From NCBI RefSeq assembly GCF_017352155.2, contig NZ_CP071462.1, positions 1,612,001-1,676,000 on the forward strand: a DNA stretch of 64,000 nucleotides, in the 5' to 3' direction. Source of the DNA: Haloterrigena alkaliphila (GTDB lineage: Archaea; Halobacteriota; Halobacteria; Halobacteriales; Natrialbaceae). Of the stretch, positions 53,440 to 60,809 are shown piece after piece. The position numbers were made by a program, and so were the translations under genes. Position 1 is the stretch's first letter, and every line of letters starts with the position of its first letter. The notes beneath the pieces are model-generated. The model was not told the DNA's origin, did no database searches, and saw only the letters and a list, made by a program, of their open reading frames with translations.

Positions 53440-53552
53440 GGGTAACGGAAGCCAGACGGACCCGCCGGTACCCGGTCGGGTCCTCGTCAGAAACGCGGAC
53501 CCGGTGTTTGGGGCACCGGCCCGCCTGGTTTCCGTAGCTAAGGTACGGAAAC
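53440..53552 (+). ncRNA. Candidate structured RNA with three hairpins
   Basis: Three hairpins follow the TATA box: GGACCCG/CGGGTCC (53458-53464 with 53477-53483, extended by GAC/GTC); CCGGTG/CACCGG (53501-53506 with 53514-53519, extended by GCGG/CCGC); and a perfect GTTTCCGTA/TACGGAAAC (53528-53536 with 53544-53552). No frame reads as a protein. Start and end are inferred, so this is a candidate regulatory RNA or a complex operator. Confidence 0.4.
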
Positions 53553-53849
53553 ATGTATTCACGCAACCAGACGGGGCAAAAACCCCTCGGTCAATCGCAG
53601 CAGTCGAGCATGGGCGATGGGCCGCGACTCGAAGGACTCGTTTTCGGAACCGATCAATTCGGCAGACTACGTCCACAAGCCGACGTAATTCATCGACTCG
53701 TTGCGTTTCGGAATCTCGGAAACGACGCTCCGATAACTAAGAGGGAGAGGTACAGTCGTCATAACCGACCGACGGACGGCGACCGCATGCGCCCCCTGGT
53801 CCAACACGAGGCGCGCGCGGTCAGTCCGCGGTCCCACAACCGTGAGACC

Positions 53850-53927
53850 ATGAGCGAGATAGCACGCAGCGGCCGTAAGGGTACCGGATACTGTAATCAC
53901 AGCGATAGGCCCGAGGTGATCCGATGA
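53850..53927 (+). CDS. Short coupled ORF upstream of the zinc peptide
   Basis: A 25-aa frame, MSEIARSGRKGTGYCNHSDR then PEVIR, ending in TGA that overlaps the next ATG (ATGA). The frame is open further upstream, but that part looks non-coding. The only support is the exact coupling; it may be a leader peptide or chance. Confidence 0.25.
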   Translation: MSEIARSGRKGTGYCNHSDRPEVIR

Positions 53928-54082
53928 GCCTTGAGCCCGCCCGCGTCGGCGAGTGCGATACGCCGTTGTGCGACGGCGCCGCGGAGACGATCACCCCGGT
54001 GGGGTACGTCTGCGAGGGGTGCGCCGCGGAGATCGCCGCCGAGTACGAGCAGGCCCGCGAGCGCGACGAGGTGAGCCGATGA
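53924..54082 (+). CDS. Small Cys-rich protein upstream of the integrase
   Basis: A 52-aa protein, MSLEPARVGECDTPLCDGAA, then ETITPVGYVCEGCAAEIAAE, with cysteines at 11, 16, 30 and 33: two pairs as in a zinc ribbon. It is linked through ATGA to the frame before and to a 16-aa frame after, and thus to the integrase. A small DNA-binding cofactor (excisionase-like) is conceivable but not shown. Confidence 0.6.
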   Translation: MSLEPARVGECDTPLCDGAAETITPVGYVCEGCAAEIAAEYEQARERDEVSR

Positions 54083-54129
54083 GTTCGCTCGGCCGCGCCG
54101 AGAACTGGCAGGGGCGAGACGAGGAATGA
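54079..54129 (+). CDS. 16-aa coupling ORF
   Basis: MSSLGRAENWQGRDEE, with ATGA overlaps to the zinc peptide stop and the integrase start. It may only serve to pass ribosomes to the integrase start. Too short for an independent claim. Confidence 0.3.
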   Translation: MSSLGRAENWQGRDEE

Positions 54130-55148
54130 TCACGCCGGAGGAGATGTCGCCTAGAGAGGCGTGGCAGCGGTATCTGGACGGTCGGCGCACGGAGATCACC
54201 GACGAGTCCGCGGCGACGTACCACTACCGGCTGAAGCTGTTCGTCGAGTGGTGCGAGCGGAACGAGATCGAAACCGTTTCGGAGCTCACCGGATGGGTTC
54301 TCGATCAGTACGAGAGCGCCCGTTCTGGGGAAGGCGTCGCTGCGACGACGCTGCACAACGAGATGGAGACGCTCCAGTCGTTCGTCGAGTACCTCGAGCG
54401 GATCGAAGCCGTCGACGATGGGCTCGCCGATCGAGTGAACATCCCGGACGTCCCGGACGACGAGAAGTCCCGCGAGACCAAGCTGGCCGCCGACCGCGCG
54501 CTCCCGCTGATCCGACACTACCGCTCGAACGAGCGGGCGGGCTCGCGAAACCACGCGCTGCTCGAAGTCGCGTGGCACACGGGCGCCCGGTTGGGCGGGA
54601 TGCGAGCGCTGGATCTTCGGGACTTCGACGCCAGCGAGCAGACGCTCGAGTTCGTCCATCGGCCCGAGACGGACACGCCGTTGAAGAACAAACGCCACGG
54701 CGAGCGGATCGTCGCGCTGCGGGACGGCGTCGCGAAGACGCTACGGCAGTACATCCAGTCCGACCGGTGGGATAAGCACGACGAGCACGGCCGCCAGCCG
54801 CTGTTCGCGTCGCTCCAGGGCCGTCCGTCGACGAACACGATGCGCGCATGGATGTACGCGGCGACCTTTCCGTGCGTCCGCGGTTCCTGTCCTCACGGGC
54901 ACGATCCCGAGACCTGCGAGTTCCGAAGCCACACGCACGCGAGCAAGTGTCCGTCGGCGCGATCTCCCCACCACGTCCGAACTGGATCGATAACGTGGCA
55001 CCAGGACCGCGGCGTTCCTCGAGAGGTGACGGCGGAGCGGGTGAACGCCTCTCAGGACGTCATCGATCGGTACTACGACAAGGCGACCAAGCGCGAGCGG
55101 ATGGAGCTTCGGCGCCGTCCGCACCTCGAGAAACTCGAAATCGAATGA
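54126..55148 (+). CDS. Tyrosine recombinase integrase
   Basis: A 340-aa XerC/D-like integrase. The N-terminal SAM-like domain (about 5-105) is followed by the catalytic domain: Arg155 in AWHTGARLGGMRALDLRDF, Lys region TPLKNKRHGERIVAL, HxxR His282-Arg285 with His292 in PHHVRTGSITWHQDRGV, and nucleophile Tyr316/317 in DVIDRYYDKATKRE. An inserted Cys/His group (C250, C254, C264, C275) lies just before HxxR, probably a zinc site, as in many haloarchaeal integrases. It ends 66 bases before attR, as expected for the element's own integrase. Confidence 0.93.
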   Translation: MITPEEMSPREAWQRYLDGRRTEITDESAATYHYRLKLFVEWCERNEIETVSELTGWVLDQYESARSGEGVAATTLHNEMETLQSFVEYLERIEAVDDGLADRVNIPDVPDDEKSRETKLAADRALPLIRHYRSNERAGSRNHALLEVAWHTGARLGGMRALDLRDFDASEQTLEFVHRPETDTPLKNKRHGERIVALRDGVAKTLRQYIQSDRWDKHDEHGRQPLFASLQGRPSTNTMRAWMYAATFPCVRGSCPHGHDPETCEFRSHTHASKCPSARSPHHVRTGSITWHQDRGVPREVTAERVNASQDVIDRYYDKATKRERMELRRRPHLEKLEIE

Positions 55149-55214
55149 GAGACATGTACGCAAAATTCAGCAGTTCGACCGACGCACCGTACGGCGAAAA
55201 TCGCCCTAGTTCCT

Positions 55215-55233
55215 ATCCGGGCGATCCCATACT
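55215..55233 (+). repeat. attR, right copy of the 19-bp integration repeat
   Basis: ATCCGGGCGATCCCATACT, identical to 35893-35911, i.e. the displaced tRNA-Pro 3' end. It marks the right boundary of the provirus. Confidence 0.9.
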
Positions 55234-55352
55234 TCCTGCTGCGAGCAAACTCGCGAGCAGCAGGAATCTGAAAGCGCCCGGATTTGAACCTCGGAAGTCG
55301 CAGCGCTCGAGTGCAGCGAGAGCGACCGTCTTCCGGTGGTTCAAATCCCAGG
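55233..55352. repeat. tRNA-arm remnants and hairpins outside attR
   Basis: TTCCTGCTGC (55233-55242) pairs with GCAGCAGGAA (55257-55266). Next, CGCCCGGATTTGAACC (55275-55290) is an exact inverted copy of the tRNA-Pro T arm (35886-35901), and GGTTCAAATCC (55338-55348) is its complement, making a long dyad. These look like remains of earlier integration at this site. Confidence 0.6.
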
Positions 55353-55456
55353 TGATCCACTCGTTCTGTCGCAAACGAACCCGGAAGCGGCAACGCTACT
55401 CTGACCGCCGGTTCGAACCGCGGACGCCAGCGCTCGTGAAGACCGGCTGCCGTCGG

Positions 55457-55663
55457 CTACCGGTCGTCGAGATACTCGCTGGTGAATCCGGCGATCGCTT
55501 CTAACGACGTGAGGACTGCGAAGAAGACGAGGACACCGATCGGAATCGATCCCGTCGCGAGATACGCAACGAGTGCCCACAGGATGGAGGAGACGGCCGC
55601 GGCACCGCCCGGCGACCCCGGTGGCGCCAACCGCGTCGGTTCGGGCCGCTGATCGCCGTTCAT
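55457..55663 (-). CDS. Small membrane protein
   Basis: A 68-aa protein, MNGDQRPEPTRLAPPGSPGG, then a hydrophobic hairpin (AAAVSSILWALVAYLATGSI; PIGVLVFFAVLTSLEAIAGF) and the end TSEYLDDR. Two TM helices. Host side of attR. Not recognised; its neighbours are a Tat-secreted protein and a membrane protein, none functionally linked. Confidence 0.55.
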   Translation of the reverse strand: MNGDQRPEPTRLAPPGSPGGAAAVSSILWALVAYLATGSIPIGVLVFFAVLTSLEAIAGFTSEYLDDR

Positions 55664-55771
55664 GCCTGTGAGTACGGTCTCGGGACACAATTACCTGTGC
55701 CCGGTCTTCGTCGCGCACCGTTCCGGATCGGAGACGCCGATAGAGTGACCACGGCAGATTGTCCCCTCGAG

Positions 55772-56218
55772 CTATGGCGACTCGTCGAAACGGCCACAAC
55801 CGGGGCTGAAATCGTTCTCTTCGCAGTTCCAGTCGTCGGGGACGGACTCCGCGGCGAGCGTGTCGTAGTCGATATCCTGGACGCTGACGTCCGTGAGGAC
55901 CGCGTCTCGTTCGCGCGCCCAGTCGAACTGCGGGAGTGAAAGCGTGTAGGGGAACTCGACCTGTGACTGATGGAACTCGTAGCGGTCGGTCTCGCGGAAG
56001 TACAGCCCGGCAGTCACCAGTTCGGCGTCCGGATTACGCGTCCAGACAGCGGCCGTCTGGCAGTCGTGGATGCGAATGGAGACCCGGTTCGAATCTTCGT
56101 CGTCCCCATCGTCGGTTTCCCGGGAATTCCCTCCTCCGATACTCGCTCCGGTCGTAGTGATACCGGCCCCGATCGCCGTGAGGACCCGCCGCCGCGTCGA
56201 TCTACTGACTCCGGGCAT
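55772..56218 (-). CDS. Tat-signal secreted protein of unknown function
   Basis: A 148-aa protein with a Tat signal STRRRVLTAIGAGITTTGAS and no lipobox Cys, followed by an acidic linker and a single beta-rich domain with four Cys (RIHDCQTAAVW near the start, WNCEENDFSPGC near the end) that could form disulfides outside. I do not recognise the family. It stands alone on the minus strand, divergent from the DUF502 gene. Confidence 0.65.
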   Translation of the reverse strand: MPGVSRSTRRRVLTAIGAGITTTGASIGGGNSRETDDGDDEDSNRVSIRIHDCQTAAVWTRNPDAELVTAGLYFRETDRYEFHQSQVEFPYTLSLPQFDWARERDAVLTDVSVQDIDYDTLAAESVPDDWNCEENDFSPGCGRFDESP

Positions 56219-56520
56219 ATTGATCGATACACGTTAGCTCAACACATACCTGCTTCGTGGGGAACCAGTGACTGACTCTCTGCGATGGATTCATGATGCG
56301 TTTCGCCGTCGCTGCTCGAGACCTGCAGGAGCGCCCGATCGAGGCTCACAGGCGTATCAGTGGACGAATCCGGGACTGCTCGGCATCTCCGTCTCCAGCA
56401 GTTGGGACGCCTCTCGTCGGTTCGAGAGTCGGTTACTTTCCAGCCAACCAACCACTCATCTGCCGCGACTGTCCATGCAAGCCGAACGACTTCCCCCGGT
56501 CGCCTCATCACACGAAACTC
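56219..56520. other. Intergenic, no gene seen
   Basis: Both strands are open for short distances only in Arg/Ser-rich frames. The right end carries the promoter area of the DUF502 gene but no clear TATA box; I see no repeats. Confidence 0.4.
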
Positions 56521-57171
56521 ATGGCGACGTCTCGAGATGGGGTCCGAGGACAGTTCAAACGCTGGCTCATCAACGGGATCGCGCTGGCGATTCCGCTGGT
56601 GATAACGATACTGATACTGATCGTCGTCGTCGATTTCATCTTGGACGTTGTCTCGCCGATCGTCCGGGGGATAATGTTCGTCTGGCCCAACGAGCCGCCG
56701 GAAGCGGTCGTTCAGGTGGTGATGTTTCTCTCGCTGCTCGTCTTCTTCCTGCTAGTCGGCATCGTCGCCGAGTACACGCCGGGCAAGGTCATCTCGAGGC
56801 GCGTTCACGCGATCATGGAGACCATTCCCGGCGTGAGCACGATCTACGAGAGCGTCCGCCGGGCCAGCAAGCTGCTGGTCGACGACGATACGGACCAGTT
56901 CCAGGACGTCAAACTCGTCGAGTTCCCCCACCGGGACGCCTACATGCTGGGCTTTCTGACCGCCCAGACGCCCCCCGTGATCGAGAAGCGGATCGGCAAC
57001 GGTCCGATGGTGACGATCATGGTCCCGCTGGGGCCGAATCCGACGACCAACGGGTTCATCATGCACATGCCCGCGGAGCGCGTCCACGACGTCGACATCA
57101 CCGTCGAGGAGGCCTTCCGCGCGATCGCGACGATGGGTGTCGCCTCCGACGATCTCGGGAACGATACCTAA
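56521..57171 (+). CDS. DUF502-family membrane protein
   Basis: A 216-aa protein beginning MATSRDGVRGQFKRWLINGI with two TM helices (about 19-45 and 66-88) and the family core PGKVISRRVHAIMETIPGVS, TIYESVRRASKLLVDDD, FQDVKLVEFPHRDAYMLGFL and GPNPTTNGFIMHMPAERV. DUF502 proteins are widespread two-TM proteins of unknown function; homologues in plants (COV1-like) affect vascular patterning. Length and motifs are typical. Single gene. Confidence 0.92.
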   Translation: MATSRDGVRGQFKRWLINGIALAIPLVITILILIVVVDFILDVVSPIVRGIMFVWPNEPPEAVVQVVMFLSLLVFFLLVGIVAEYTPGKVISRRVHAIMETIPGVSTIYESVRRASKLLVDDDTDQFQDVKLVEFPHRDAYMLGFLTAQTPPVIEKRIGNGPMVTIMVPLGPNPTTNGFIMHMPAERVHDVDITVEEAFRAIATMGVASDDLGNDT

Positions 57172-57525
57172 CTGGCAGCGACTGTGTCTATCCCGTTATA
57201 TTCTCTAGCAGAACCAAAACAGATTGGCAATACATACATACTCGAGGAGGACGTGGAATCGAACGTGGCCACGTGGCCTGGCTGGGAATCAGGACACGGC
57301 GTGTGCGTTCCCGGCGCTGCCGGGGACGATCGTGAACGGACGGTTCGCGATGATCCCGAATCGATCCGTTGCTTCTGGCGGCTGTGACACTGGAACCGAG
57401 ACTCGAGCGGCGGTACCGTCCCGATTGGCGGTCACTGCCAGCCGCGGCTCCCGGGTTCGACCACCCGTTCAGTTCCGCCGTGCTTTGCCACCATTTATAC
57501 CGGATGGCGCCCCTAAGAGAGTGCA
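57172..57525. other. Upstream region of mcm
   Basis: No gene supported. CCATTTATAC at 57491-57500 is the mcm TATA box, 26-35 bases before the start. A less GC-rich patch around 57195-57245 has no visible structure. Confidence 0.5.
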
Positions 57526-59628
57526 ATGGCGCAAGCGGGCAATTCTGAACTCGTCGACTCGTTCGAGCAGTTCTTCCGGAACTACTACGACAACGAGATC
57601 AAGCAGCTTGCGCAGCGATATCCCAACGAGCAGCGCTCGCTTCACATCGACTGGCAGGATCTCTATCGGTTCGACCCCGACCTCGCGGACGACTTCCTGA
57701 ACCAACCCGAGCAACTCCAGCGCTACGCCGAGGAGGCGCTGCGACTGTACGACCTCCCTATCGACGTTAGCCTCGGGCAGGCCCACGTTCGGATTCGAAA
57801 CCTCCCAGAGACGGAGTCCCCCGAGATTCGGGAGATCCGCGCCCGAGACATGAACTCCCTCGTGCAGGCTCGGGGCATCGTCCGGAAAGCCACCGACGTC
57901 CGCCCGAAGATCGAGGAGGCCGCCTTCGAGTGCCAGCTCTGTGGCACTCTCACCCGCGTCCCCCAGTCCAGCGGGGACTTCCAGGAGCCCCACGAGTGTC
58001 AGGGCTGCGAGCGACAGGGCCCCTTCCGCGTGAACTTCGACCAGTCCGAGTTCGTCGACTCCCAGAAGCTCCGCATCCAGGAGAGTCCCGAGGGCCTGCG
58101 CGGCGGCGAGACGCCCCAGTCGCTGGACATCCACGTCGAGGACGACATCACCGGCGAGGTTACCCCCGGCGACCACGTCTCGGCGACCGGCGTCCTCCGC
58201 CTCGAGCAACAGGGCGACCAACAGGAGAAGTCGCCCGTCTTCGACTTCTACATGGAGGGGGTGTCCGTCGAGATCGACGAAGAGCAGTTCGAGGACATGG
58301 ACATCACGGACGAGGACAAGGAGGAGATCGTCCGACTCTCGAGTTCGCAGGACATCTACGAGCAAATGGTCGCCTCCATCGCCCCCTCCATCTACGGCTA
58401 CGATCAGGAGAAACTCGCGATGATCCTCCAGTTGTTCTCGGGCGTCACGAAGCAGTTACCCGACGGCTCGCGGATTCGCGGGGACCTGCATATGCTCCTG
58501 ATCGGGGACCCTGGTACTGGCAAGTCCCAGATGCTGAGTTATATCCAAAATATTGCACCACGGGCCGTCTACACCTCCGGGAAAGGGTCGTCATCGGCGG
58601 GTCTCACTGCCGCCGCCGTCCGCGACGACTTCGGCGACGGACAGCAGTGGACCCTCGAGGCCGGCGCGCTCGTCCTCGCCGACCAGGGGATTGCAGCCAT
58701 TGACGAACTGGATAAAATGCGGTCGGAAGACCGCTCGGCCATGCACGAAGCGCTGGAACAACAAAAAATATCGGTGAGCAAGGCTGGTATTAATGCAACT
58801 CTTAAATCTCGTTGCTCCCTGCTCGGGGCGGCGAACCCCAAGTACGGTCGCTTCGACCAGTACGAACCGATCGGCGAGCAGATCGACCTCGAGCCCGCGC
58901 TCATCTCGCGATTCGATCTGATCTTCACGGTCACCGACCAGCCCGACGAGGAGAAAGACCGCAACCTCGCGGAGCACATCATCACCACGAACTACGCCGG
59001 CGAGTTGACGACCCAGCGCGAGCAGATGACCTCGCCCGGCGTCTCGAGCGAGGAGATCGACGAGATGACCGAGCAGGTCGACCCGGAGATCGACGCCGAA
59101 CTGCTGCGCAAGTACATCGCGTACGCCAAACAGAACTGCCACCCCCGGATGACCGAGGCGGCCCGCGAGGCGATCCGGGACTTCTACGTCGACCTGCGCG
59201 CGAAGGGGACCGACGAGGACGCTCCCGTGCCCGTGACGGCCCGAAAGCTCGAGGCACTGGTTCGACTTTCGGAGGCCAGTGCCCGCGTGCGGCTGTCGGA
59301 TACGGTCGAGGAAGCGGACGCGAATCGAGTCATCGAAATCGTCCGGTCGTGTCTGCAGGACATCGGGGTCGATCCGGAGACGGGTGAGTTCGACGCGGAC
59401 ATCGTCGAAGCCGGTACGTCCAAATCCCAGCGCGACCGGATCAAGAACCTGAAACAGCTGATCAGCGACATCGAGGAGGAGTACGACGACGGGGCGCCGG
59501 TCGACATCGTCATGGAACGGGCCGACGAGATCGGTATGGATCAGTCCAAAGCCGAACACGAGATCGAGAAGCTCAAGCAGAAGGGCGAGGTCTACGAACC
59601 GAGTACGGATACGCTCCGGACGACCTGA
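57526..59628 (+). CDS. mcm: Replicative DNA helicase MCM
   Basis: A 700-aa hexameric 3'-5' helicase. N-terminal domain A, zinc site CQLCGTLTR ... HECQGCER (about 138-165), OB fold, then the AAA+ core: Walker A GDPGTGKSQ (327-335), Walker B IAAIDELDK (389-397), and arginine finger LISRFDLIFTV. A winged helix closes the C terminus (VDIVMERADEIGMDQSKAEH). No intein is present, but codons around three active-site segments are strikingly A/T-rich (58507-58562, 58687-58722, 58755-58815). Length standard for haloarchaea. Confidence 0.96.
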   Translation: MAQAGNSELVDSFEQFFRNYYDNEIKQLAQRYPNEQRSLHIDWQDLYRFDPDLADDFLNQPEQLQRYAEEALRLYDLPIDVSLGQAHVRIRNLPETESPEIREIRARDMNSLVQARGIVRKATDVRPKIEEAAFECQLCGTLTRVPQSSGDFQEPHECQGCERQGPFRVNFDQSEFVDSQKLRIQESPEGLRGGETPQSLDIHVEDDITGEVTPGDHVSATGVLRLEQQGDQQEKSPVFDFYMEGVSVEIDEEQFEDMDITDEDKEEIVRLSSSQDIYEQMVASIAPSIYGYDQEKLAMILQLFSGVTKQLPDGSRIRGDLHMLLIGDPGTGKSQMLSYIQNIAPRAVYTSGKGSSSAGLTAAAVRDDFGDGQQWTLEAGALVLADQGIAAIDELDKMRSEDRSAMHEALEQQKISVSKAGINATLKSRCSLLGAANPKYGRFDQYEPIGEQIDLEPALISRFDLIFTVTDQPDEEKDRNLAEHIITTNYAGELTTQREQMTSPGVSSEEIDEMTEQVDPEIDAELLRKYIAYAKQNCHPRMTEAAREAIRDFYVDLRAKGTDEDAPVPVTARKLEALVRLSEASARVRLSDTVEEADANRVIEIVRSCLQDIGVDPETGEFDADIVEAGTSKSQRDRIKNLKQLISDIEEEYDDGAPVDIVMERADEIGMDQSKAEHEIEKLKQKGEVYEPSTDTLRTT

Positions 59629-59696
59629 GCAGTCGCGTCCGGTCGGATTCGAACGCCGATAGCACTCGTAGCGATCTCACTGCCGCGCAGCAGGGC

Positions 59697-60593
59697 TCAG
59701 AGCTCTCGGATGTTCATCACGGTCGATCGAATCGTTACGGGCGCGACGTCGGCGACCTCGGCCGCGTCGGCCTGCGTGATCGTCGGCCACTCCTCGCGTT
59801 CGCCGGCGGCCGCGTAGAGACACGCCGCAGCGACCCCGCTGGGGTTGCGACCGCCGATCAGTCCCGCTTCCAGCAGGGTCGCGACGTATTCGCGCGCCCG
59901 TTTCTCGACGGCGGTCTCGAGGCCGAGTTTCGAGGCGTATCGCGGGAGGTACTGCGTCGGATCGATCGGGCCCGTCGGGAGGCCGAGTTCGCGGTTGATC
60001 GCGTCGTAGGCGGCGGTGAGTTCGTCGTCGTCCGCGCGGGCGACGCTGGTGATTTCGTCGATCGTCCGAGCGATCGAGCGGGTTCGACAGGTGGCGTAGA
60101 TCGCGGCGGCGGCGAAGCCCTCGAGCGAGCGCCCCTGGAGCAGGTCTTCGGACTGGGCCGACTCGAAGAGGGCGCACGCCTGTTCCCTGACCGATTCGGG
60201 CAGCGAGAGCAGGGCGTTGACGCGTCGAATCTCGGCGAAGCCGTAGACCTGATTGCGTTCGGCTTTCGACGAGATCCGCGAGCGATTGTGCTCGCGGCGC
60301 AGGCGCGCGATCTGACGCCGCTTCCGTCCGGTTAGTCGGGAACCGTAGCTGTTCGATCCGGAGCCGTAGCCGATTTCCGTCGAGAGTCCGCGGTCGTGGC
60401 GTGATCGGGTTAACGGCGCCCCTGTGCGGCGACGATCGGTGTCATCGTCGTCGAACGAGCGCCACTCCGGGCCGCGATCGATGGCGTCCTCGCCGGAAAC
60501 GAGTCCGCACTCCTCACAGATCGTCTCGGTACCGTTCGTCCGTAATCTGCCGTCGCATTCGGGGCAGGCCGCTGCTGTGTCGATTTTCTCCAT
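59697..60593 (-). CDS. tfb: Transcription initiation factor IIB (TFB)
   Basis: A 298-aa TFB. N-terminal zinc ribbon CPECDGRLRTNGTETICEEC, B-finger region RGPEWRSFDDDDTDRRRTGA, then two cyclin repeats: KAERNQVYGFAEIRRVNALL ... SLEGFAAAAIYATCRT and DPTQYLPRYASKLGLETAVE ... GGRNPSGVAAACLYAAAGE. It recruits RNA polymerase to TBP-bound promoters. Haloarchaea have several TFBs with different targets. Upstream is an AT-rich promoter zone (60600-60665). Somewhat divergent in the B-finger, so perhaps a specialised paralogue. Confidence 0.94.
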   Translation of the reverse strand: MEKIDTAAACPECDGRLRTNGTETICEECGLVSGEDAIDRGPEWRSFDDDDTDRRRTGAPLTRSRHDRGLSTEIGYGSGSNSYGSRLTGRKRRQIARLRREHNRSRISSKAERNQVYGFAEIRRVNALLSLPESVREQACALFESAQSEDLLQGRSLEGFAAAAIYATCRTRSIARTIDEITSVARADDDELTAAYDAINRELGLPTGPIDPTQYLPRYASKLGLETAVEKRAREYVATLLEAGLIGGRNPSGVAAACLYAAAGEREEWPTITQADAAEVADVAPVTIRSTVMNIREL

Positions 60594-60809
60594 TAGTAAT
60601 CGCCTTTGCTCTATACGTATTGATTATCGTGATAGTATTTAAAATATAGTATTATAGATTAGAATTTAAACGACTTCCGGACCGCTCGTCCGAACGGTCG
60701 CGTGGACGATGAGACGACCTCGATAGTGCGTCGAACCGACCTCCCGGAAGAACAGTCGATCTGCCGAGCCGCTGCCGCGGCGTCGGTCGAGTGCGGCCCG
60801 TTCGCGAAC

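Larger units (their letters stand above)
53319..53849. other. Regulatory gap between repressor and integrase genes
   Basis: The gap has an AT-rich divergent promoter (53395-53418) followed by the structured segment 53440-53552. The long plus-strand frame from 53553 is not family-like before about 53850. The remainder (53560-53780) shows no feature I can support. Confidence 0.5.
35893..55233. mobile_element. Integrated betapleolipovirus-like provirus in tRNA-Pro
   Basis: About 19.3 kb between the two 19-bp att copies. The tyrosine integrase ends 66 bases before attR. Order from left: early plus-strand operon (zinc finger, J-domain protein, unknown, nuclease, DUF488, putative replication protein), AT-rich accessory genes, late minus-strand operon ending in a VP8-like ATPase and beginning with a VP3-like membrane protein and a Tat-exported spike, then regulators, repressor and integrase. 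This matches the known gene set of temperate pleolipoviruses such as SNJ2 (recalled; SNJ2 uses tRNA-Met), although here the site is tRNA-Pro. All core genes look intact, so excision and replication are plausible. Confidence 0.85.

Noticed and set aside
53553-53927. A 124-aa protein between repressor and integrase
   Set aside because: The first 100 residues have no protein-like pattern; only the last 25 residues, coupled to the next gene, deserve mention.
55280-55360. A second functional tRNA gene
   Set aside because: T-loop-like strings are present, but no acceptor or anticodon stems can be formed.
57526-59628. An intein in mcm
   Set aside because: The product has normal length and uninterrupted Walker and finger motifs; only codon patches remain as a hint.
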